A DNA stretch of 64,000 bases, taken from assembly GCA_965237785.1 (NCBI GenBank), contig OZ250159.1, positions 3,782,001 through 3,846,000 on the forward strand. The letters are read 5' to 3'. The notes under the pieces were generated by a model. The model searched no databases. It had not been told where the DNA came from and saw only the letters and a list, made by a program, of their open reading frames with translations. Of the stretch, positions 59,621-64,000 are shown in pieces (positions within the stretch are counted from its first letter, which is position 1; each line of letters starts with the position of its first letter). The position numbers and the translations under genes were made by a program. The DNA comes from UBA6522 sp965237785 (GTDB lineage: Bacteria; Pseudomonadota; Gammaproteobacteria; Steroidobacterales; Rariloculaceae).

Positions 59621-60610
59621 ATGGAGAAACGGCGATTGGACGAGCGCAGCGACGCGAAGTTGGTCGCGCTGTGCAACAGCGGTACCCGCGATGAGGCGAT
59701 CTCGGCGTTCGAATCCCTTTATCGGCGGCATCGCGACGCCGAGCCGGGTCACTCCATCGACGTCGATATCCGCTACTTTCATACGCTGGCATATCGCGAC
59801 GGCTGGTACTCGTTCGTCTTCCCGACCGTCGTCGGTCCGCGCTACAACCCGCCGGGATTCTCCGACCCGATCCTCGCGCAGCCGCGTTCGCGACCGGCAC
59901 CCGGCTCCGCAGGCACGTCCGTTGCGTATCTACGCCCGGAGGAACGCTCAGGGCACGATATCGGCATCACCGTCGAACTCGACGCCGGTGTCGCGATTGA
60001 AGCCATCAAGTCGAGCCATATGATCGACGAGACCCGCACCGGCGCCTCCACCGCCAGAATCGAACTCGCCTCGCGAACGACGATTCCCAACCGCGACTTC
60101 GTGCTCGATTTCAAGGTCGCAGGCGGGCAGGTCAAAACCAATCTTCTGACCTATGCCGATCCCGACGAGCCCGGGGAGGGCTACTTCACGATGATGCTCT
60201 ATCCGCCGGCGGAACTGGAGCAACTGCGCCGCCGCCCCATGGAGATGGTGTTCGTGCTGGACTGCTCCGGGGTCCCTGGCACGCCGATCGTTCGCGGCCT
60301 CGCCGGCGATGTCAGTCTGGAATTCGCACTGCCCCATGACGCGGGCAATGAACGCCACGCGTTCCTTCCCAAGATCTGGGCCAGGCTGCGAATCGCGGAA
60401 TTTGCCGATCAGCAGACCCAGGGCGATACCTATGGCGATCTGACCCGCGCGATCAGGAGCACGGCGCTCAAGTACGGCCTGATGTCCGACTACACGGCGT
60501 TTGTGGCCGTCGATGCGACGCAACCGACGGCGGGTAACTTCGGTGTCACCGTAGTGCAGCCGGTGCCCATGCCGCCGGGCGTGCGCTACGACACGACGGT
60601 TGGGAATTGA
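59621..60610 (+). CDS. Chimeric ORF: sigma-factor-like start joined to VIT domain, vWA core lost
   Basis: The ORF has 329 residues. Residues 1-38 (DAKLVALCNSGTRDEAISAF, then ESLYRRHRDA) match the beginning of an ECF-type sigma factor. Then, without a break, SIDVDIRYFHTLAYRDGWYS, RPEERSGHDIGITVELDAGV and GYFTMMLYPPAELEQL match a VIT domain of secreted/sortase-target type. At EMVFVLDCSG, where the vWA MIDAS (DxSGS) should continue, the protein jumps to the family's C-terminal IWARLRIAEFAD and STALKYGLMSDYTAFVAVD. The reading frame is intact. It may be expressed or a pseudogene; it cannot have a working vWA domain. Confidence 0.7.
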   Translation: MEKRRLDERSDAKLVALCNSGTRDEAISAFESLYRRHRDAEPGHSIDVDIRYFHTLAYRDGWYSFVFPTVVGPRYNPPGFSDPILAQPRSRPAPGSAGTSVAYLRPEERSGHDIGITVELDAGVAIEAIKSSHMIDETRTGASTARIELASRTTIPNRDFVLDFKVAGGQVKTNLLTYADPDEPGEGYFTMMLYPPAELEQLRRRPMEMVFVLDCSGVPGTPIVRGLAGDVSLEFALPHDAGNERHAFLPKIWARLRIAEFADQQTQGDTYGDLTRAIRSTALKYGLMSDYTAFVAVDATQPTAGNFGVTVVQPVPMPPGVRYDTTVGN

Positions 60611-60622
60611 TTTGGGATGGTG

Positions 60623-60898
60623 CTATGTACCCTTGCCGACAGCGGGCTCAAGGGGTCCTGCGACGAGAACCTCGATGCGGGTCACACGAACCTCAAGGCG
60701 GGCCATACGCTCACGCAGCGCGGCGATTCCTTCTCGTACCGCGGAGAGTGCCTGTCTCACCTCCTTGCGAAAGTCGATCATCTCCTTCCGGAGGTCGCCC
60801 ATTTCACGGCGCAATTCCGTCAACGCGCGTTGACCATTCAGGATCAGGACCGCCAAGCCGATCGCAACGCCAATAATCGTGTAGATCTCTGGAGTCAT
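60623..60898 (-). CDS. Small membrane-anchored coiled-coil protein, family copy 3
   Basis: The 91-residue protein has the same N-terminal segment (MTPEIYTIIGVAIGLAVLIL, then NGQRALTELRREMGDLRKEM) and a shorter charged coil with ALRERMARLEVRVTRIEVLV. It is oriented like copies 1 and 2. With copy 2 it brackets the sigma/VIT chimera. Function is unknown. Confidence 0.75.
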   Translation of the reverse strand: MTPEIYTIIGVAIGLAVLILNGQRALTELRREMGDLRKEMIDFRKEVRQALSAVREGIAALRERMARLEVRVTRIEVLVAGPLEPAVGKGT

Positions 60899-61112
60899 GG
60901 TCCTGAGTCGGTCAGCTGCGCCTGCCGGTTAAGCCCGCAAACCACGGTACGTCGCATACTAGCATGGGGTCTGACGGCCACCCATTGGACGAATCCGGTT
61001 GATGCACCCGGATTCACGGATCGATCAACACCCCATCGTCATCGGCAAGGCCCACGAGTAGATATTCGCCGGGATCGTCGAATTTGAACACGCCGTATAC
61101 CGCGTCAGCATA

Positions 61113-61217
61113 GACATCGCCTTGGCCGAACTACGCGAACGCATGGCGCGGCTGGAAGCGCTGCTGGAGGCCTCGCTCGGAATTTCCTCTGCCCGGCAGT
61201 CTGCCGAGCCTGTCTGA
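61113..61217 (+). pseudogene. Remnant of a coiled-coil family member
   Basis: The plus strand reads LAELRERMARLEALLEASLG to a TGA at 61215-61217. LRERMARLE is the family coil motif of copies 1 and 3, but no membrane segment precedes it and the orientation is reversed. It ends 17 bases before the VapB-like ORF. The opposite strand here also has a coding-like stretch (AVYGVFKFDDPGEYLLVGLA), so the locus is a mixture of fragments. Confidence 0.5.
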
Positions 61218-61234
61218 CCACCGAAATACGCGCC

Positions 61235-61546
61235 ATGCAGCAAGTAAAAGTGTCACCGAAATTCCAGGTTGTCATTCCGAAAGCGGTGCGCGAGCCGCTC
61301 GGGATCCGGCCCGGCCAGCGCCTGCAGGTGGTTCCGTACGGGGACCGCATCGAGCTCGTGCCTGTGCGCGAGATCGGCGAGATGCGGGGATTTCTCGCCG
61401 GCATGGACGCCCGTTTCGAGCGCGAACCGGACCGTGAACTCCGAATGCTGGCCACCGCGCGGCTCACCGGCGCCACGCTGTGGACCCAGGACGTCGACTT
61501 CGAAGGCCTGCCGCAGGTGCGCTACGTCCCAAAAATTCCAGCCTAA
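61235..61546 (+). CDS. VapB antitoxin fused to the C-terminal end of a VapC PIN toxin
   Basis: The ORF has 103 residues. Residues 1-67 are a complete AbrB/SpoVT-type antitoxin: VKVSPKFQVVIPKAVREPLG, IRPGQRLQVVPYGDRIELVP, then GFLAGMDARFEREPDRE, where VapB proteins normally end. The ORF continues LRMLATARLTGATLWTQDVD, FEGLPQVRYV, the last 30 residues of a PIN-domain VapC. Most of the toxin, including its first catalytic acids, is missing. An in-frame deletion in a vapBC pair is the simplest explanation. The DNA-binding part could still work. Confidence 0.8.
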   Translation: MQQVKVSPKFQVVIPKAVREPLGIRPGQRLQVVPYGDRIELVPVREIGEMRGFLAGMDARFEREPDRELRMLATARLTGATLWTQDVDFEGLPQVRYVPKIPA

Positions 61547-61610
61547 CGCCGCCAATCCGCAGCCCGTACGGCCAAGTACCCGCCCCTTTGGAATTTCTTC
61601 AGCGCCTCCC

Positions 61611-62549
61611 TCAAAACCGGCCCAGCAACCGGACGAAGACCGAATCCCTCTCGCCCGAACCGATACTCCGGTCGTTTCGCGTACGCGCCCATTCGATTTC
61701 CGCGGCCGCCTTGCGCACGAAAAACCAGGTCGCGGACACACCCACGAGGTCGCGGGAGCCGAACAGTTCCTCATCCGAACGCGAATACGCCAGGTGCCCA
61801 GCTCGCCGACGTGACGGATCGACAGTCTCACGTCTTCCGTCTCGGTTTCCGTATTGGCCCCGGCGACGGAAACCGAGACGACCGGGTCGGTCGAACCGAA
61901 CGCCCCTTCAAGGAAATCCGTACGGGGCCGTACTTCCTGACTCAACGTCCTGGACCCGAACCCCAGTTCCACCGCCGTTCGCGAGCCGAAGAATTTGCCC
62001 GCGAACAAGCCGGATCCCTCCAGCGCCAACTTCATCTTCCACGAACGGCACTTGCGGCCACGGGTCGACATCGCCCCGTTCAGCGCGAGCCCCCGCATAC
62101 CAGCCGCTGCCCGGCCACACGTACCGCCCGTGCACGGCGTACTCCGAGGTGTCGATGCCGGCTTCCGTGGGAATATCCAACAGCACCGGGGTCCCTTCGA
62201 ACGGGACAAAATCATCAGGAAACATGACATCGCCTGACGCCTCGGAAACGAGTATCGGCGGCATGATCCGCTCGCGCAGTGTCGTCCGCGCGAGATCCAC
62301 CGTCACGAGGCTGGCCCGATTCAGAAACGGCGCCAGTTCATAGGGGCCGGTTTCATCGTCCACCGGGGAGAAGTACCAAGTTGCCGCGAGCGCGGACCGA
62401 TTGGATTCCAGGGTATTCGCGTCGGCGTCATCCCGATAGCTGCCGGACACCTGCCATGAGAACTCCGCGCCGGCGGCCGGGGAAAAAAGGACCGGGCCGG
62501 CGCAAAGCACACCGGCAAGGCCGGACATTCGAACGATGGCACGGTTCAT
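61611..62549 (-). pseudogene. Frameshifted outer-membrane beta-barrel protein
   Basis: Three frames must be joined. The N-terminus (ATG 62549) has a signal peptide ending SPAAGAEFSWQVSGSYRDDA and barrel strands ALAATWYFSPVDDETGPY, YAVHGRYVWPGSGWYAGARA. From about 62035 another frame gives GLFAGKFFGSRTAVELGFGS. From about 61800 a third gives DLVGVSATWFFVRKAAAEIE and ends FVRLLGRF with a terminal phenylalanine, as in outer-membrane proteins. The pieces line up as one protein of about 310 residues, so at least two frameshifts have occurred. Confidence 0.75.
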
Positions 62550-62923
62550 CAGCGCGGTCTCCAAACGCAGTCGTGCCGAAATGCTAGTGTGGACTTCGCC
62601 CACCGTCCAGCCACTTCGCCGGCTTTTCACACGATTCAACGAGCAAGCACCCACGGGGGGTACGGCGGATGAGAGTGAAGAGGGGCTTGGAGGGGGTGGA
62701 CGACCGCTTGATCGAGAACCACGGTCACAACCTGTCCCCGTGAGGAATCCGGCCGCCGATTGCTAGCCCTCACGGACCTGACATCGTCCCAAGTCCGACG
62801 GAATGACTCCCCTTCATGACTGTATTCAGCGGCATCATGAAGCGAGATATAGACGGAAAATGCTGGACTGAAAACAGGCCTCAAACGACCGTTCGCGACA
62901 TAGAACGACAGGACTGCGACGGG
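62550..62923. other. No recognisable gene
   Basis: About 370 bases between two broken genes. Both strands have short open frames, but none has a recognisable motif, a good start or family-like composition. I see no hairpin with a T run and no repeat. Confidence 0.5.
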
Positions 62924-63244
62924 CTACGCGGGAGTATCAGAAAATTTTTCAGGCCGCGCCGTCCTCGGCTCGTCAGCCATGATCCTCGCCAGACCGGCTT
63001 CCAATTCATCAACCGTCTCGCAATACACCCCGTACTAGTCGCAACAATCCGCGTAACCGAAATGGTCTCGACCAGTCGGCTCAAACCAATAAGGCGATTT
63101 CGTCGCGCGGCACAGATAGCCCATATGTCGCAACTCTACGAGGCGGACACATACATCGACCACATCGACGAAATATCGGATCCGATCGACCGGAAGGCTA
63201 TGCAGTGCGAAGCCTGACCCATGACAGCGTTCGCCAACCCCCAC
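62924..63244 (-). pseudogene. Unrecognised gene remnant with an in-frame stop
   Basis: On the minus strand one frame reads ATKSPYWFEPTGRDHFGYAD, CCD, then a TAG (63035-63037), then YGVYCETVDELEAGLARIMA and DEPRTARPEKFSDTPA to a stop at 62924. The two halves read as one protein cut by a nonsense codon. The second half faintly resembles the C-terminal helices of GT-B glycosyltransferases, but this is too weak to name. The start is not found. Confidence 0.4.
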
Positions 63245-63316
63245 GCCTACGCCCGCACCGATCTCTCCACTGCTGCTCGTGACGCCGATATCGAACGACG
63301 CGAACTTGAGCTCTAG

Positions 63317-63619
63317 CTGTCGCGAATATCGCGTATTGATCCATCGGCTGTTTCGTATCGCCGGGGGGATTCAAACATCAGGGTCCGTTTGGACGATCTG
63401 TACGACGCGTATGATCGTTTCCAGGGCCAACGGGTGTCTTCAACGGATCTCCGGCATTTCGCACCGTCCGTTTTCGATTCCAATGCGCGGCCCGCGGGCC
63501 ACTCATGCAATTGCACTTTCCTGTTCCACCTGCTTCAAAGACTCGACCTCGCGGACGGAGGCCTGGAAGGGCGTGGCGTGCGCGGAAATCCCTATTCACT
63601 GGTCTTGAAGAAGTCCTGA
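63317..63619 (+). pseudogene. Unrecognised coding remnant, 5' end lost
   Basis: An open stretch of 100 codons after a stop at 63314-63316 reads SRIDPSAVSYRRGDSNIRVR, LDDLYDAYDRFQGQRVSSTD, LRHFAPSVFDSNARPAGHSC and RLDLADGGLEGRGVRGNPYS. The composition is protein-like throughout, but only a TTG at 63389 could start it inside the stretch. It may be the C-terminal two thirds of a lost gene, or a short gene from the TTG. Family unknown. Confidence 0.4.
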
Positions 63620-63851
63620 CAGTCGGCAACCATGCGGGTATCAGCACCGGCATGACGGCGGGGAGATCCCTATTCCCGTCGCTCGCTGGCTGGCGTTGAA
63701 GTCGCCGAACCGGACAACTCCGCTCGGGCCGGAGTGCTGAAGCCGGATAGCAGGCCGCTTCAATGCCGCCGGCCATGTGCCCGCATTCGTCGCGAAATAT
63801 CTGGACATGTCTTGCCAAATGCCCTACATGTATGACAATCAGGAGATTGCC

Positions 63852-64000
63852 ATGTTGTCCATCCGACTTCCCAAAGAGATCGAAGCCCGCCTTGAGCGTC
63901 TTGCGAAGGAGACGGGCCGAACGAAGAGCTACTACGCTCGCGAAGCCATCCTTCAGCAGATCGAGGACATGGAGGACGTGTATTTGGCGGAGAGGGTGTT
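63852..64000 (+). CDS. Ribbon-helix-helix antitoxin, partial at window end
   Basis: An AGGAG seven bases before the ATG leads to MLSIRLPKEIEARLERLAKE, TGRTKSYYAREAILQQIEDM, the RHH DNA-binding pattern of RelB/CopG-type antitoxins. The gene continues past 64000. The partner toxin, expected immediately downstream, is outside the window. Confidence 0.85.
   Translation, partial: MLSIRLPKEIEARLERLAKETGRTKSYYAREAILQQIEDMEDVYLAERV

Noticed and set aside
61047..61112. Extension of the coiled-coil remnant upstream (EFEHAVYRVSIDIA)
   Set aside because: It is open back to a TAG at about 61045, but the opposite strand is equally protein-like there, so the direction of the older gene cannot be decided.

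Overview
The window is about 64 kb of a GC-rich chromosome from a gammaproteobacterium. Diagnostic linkages are zapA - 6S RNA - fau, miaB - phoH - ybeY - ybeX - lnt, uvrA divergent from ssb, purE - purK, holA - nadD - rsfS - rlmH - rng - yhdP, and ubiquinone genes coq7, ubiH and ubiI. The split P-protein (gcvPA + gcvPB) behind a glycine riboswitch fits environmental lineages rather than enterics. Genus-level assignment is not possible from the sequence alone, and nothing seen fixes the habitat.

Layout. 1-1494: end of the alpha ribosomal operon (rpsD end, rpoA, rplQ). 1543-5131: a kinase-like protein coupled to an isoprenylcysteine-methyltransferase-like membrane enzyme, a gamma-glutamyltransferase, and the first member of a small repeated membrane/coiled-coil family. 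5132-15049: trpS, uvrA, ssb, miaB and the ybeZYX-lnt cluster. 15046-20928: leuS, lptE, a TolB-like propeller protein, xthA and hisI. 21047-30956: a long run of overlapping same-strand genes (cysS, yidD, a Trm112-like protein, holA, nadD, rsfS, rlmH, rng, yhdP). 31064-35572: tldD and pmbA, the two halves of one protease, enclosing purEK on the other strand. 35636-39141: purC, djlA, coq7, rplM, rpsI and tRNA-Gln. 39171-40878: a HipBA-type toxin-antitoxin pair with an AT-rich operator region. 40914-47317: rpiA, an EVE protein, fau, 6S RNA, zapA, a ZapB-like protein, pepP, ubiH and ubiI. 47356-51981: glycine riboswitch and the complete glycine cleavage operon gcvT-H-PA-PB. 51993-55432: an inverted-repeat element, an Nma111-like double-protease/PDZ protein and a molybdenum-carrier-like protein.

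55433-64000 is different. It is an accessory or eroding segment where nearly every gene is broken, truncated or fused: a Zeta-toxin relic missing its centre, a frameshifted conserved hypothetical, a truncated methyltransferase, a truncated lipoprotein, a sigma-factor-like/VIT-domain chimera that has lost its von Willebrand A core, a VapB antitoxin fused to the last residues of a VapC toxin, a frameshifted outer-membrane barrel, and further fragments. Intact genes here are a BCCT transporter, two more members of the membrane/coiled-coil family and a ribbon-helix-helix antitoxin running off the window end. Several losses kept the reading frame, so they produce plausible fused ORFs; this is the most unusual feature of the window.

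Functional themes: translation and tRNA modification, DNA repair and replication, envelope biogenesis (lnt, lptE, yhdP), purine and ubiquinone synthesis, and glycine/one-carbon metabolism (gcv operon and fau, with the riboswitch sensing glycine). No rRNA, CRISPR array, transposase or phage structural gene was seen.
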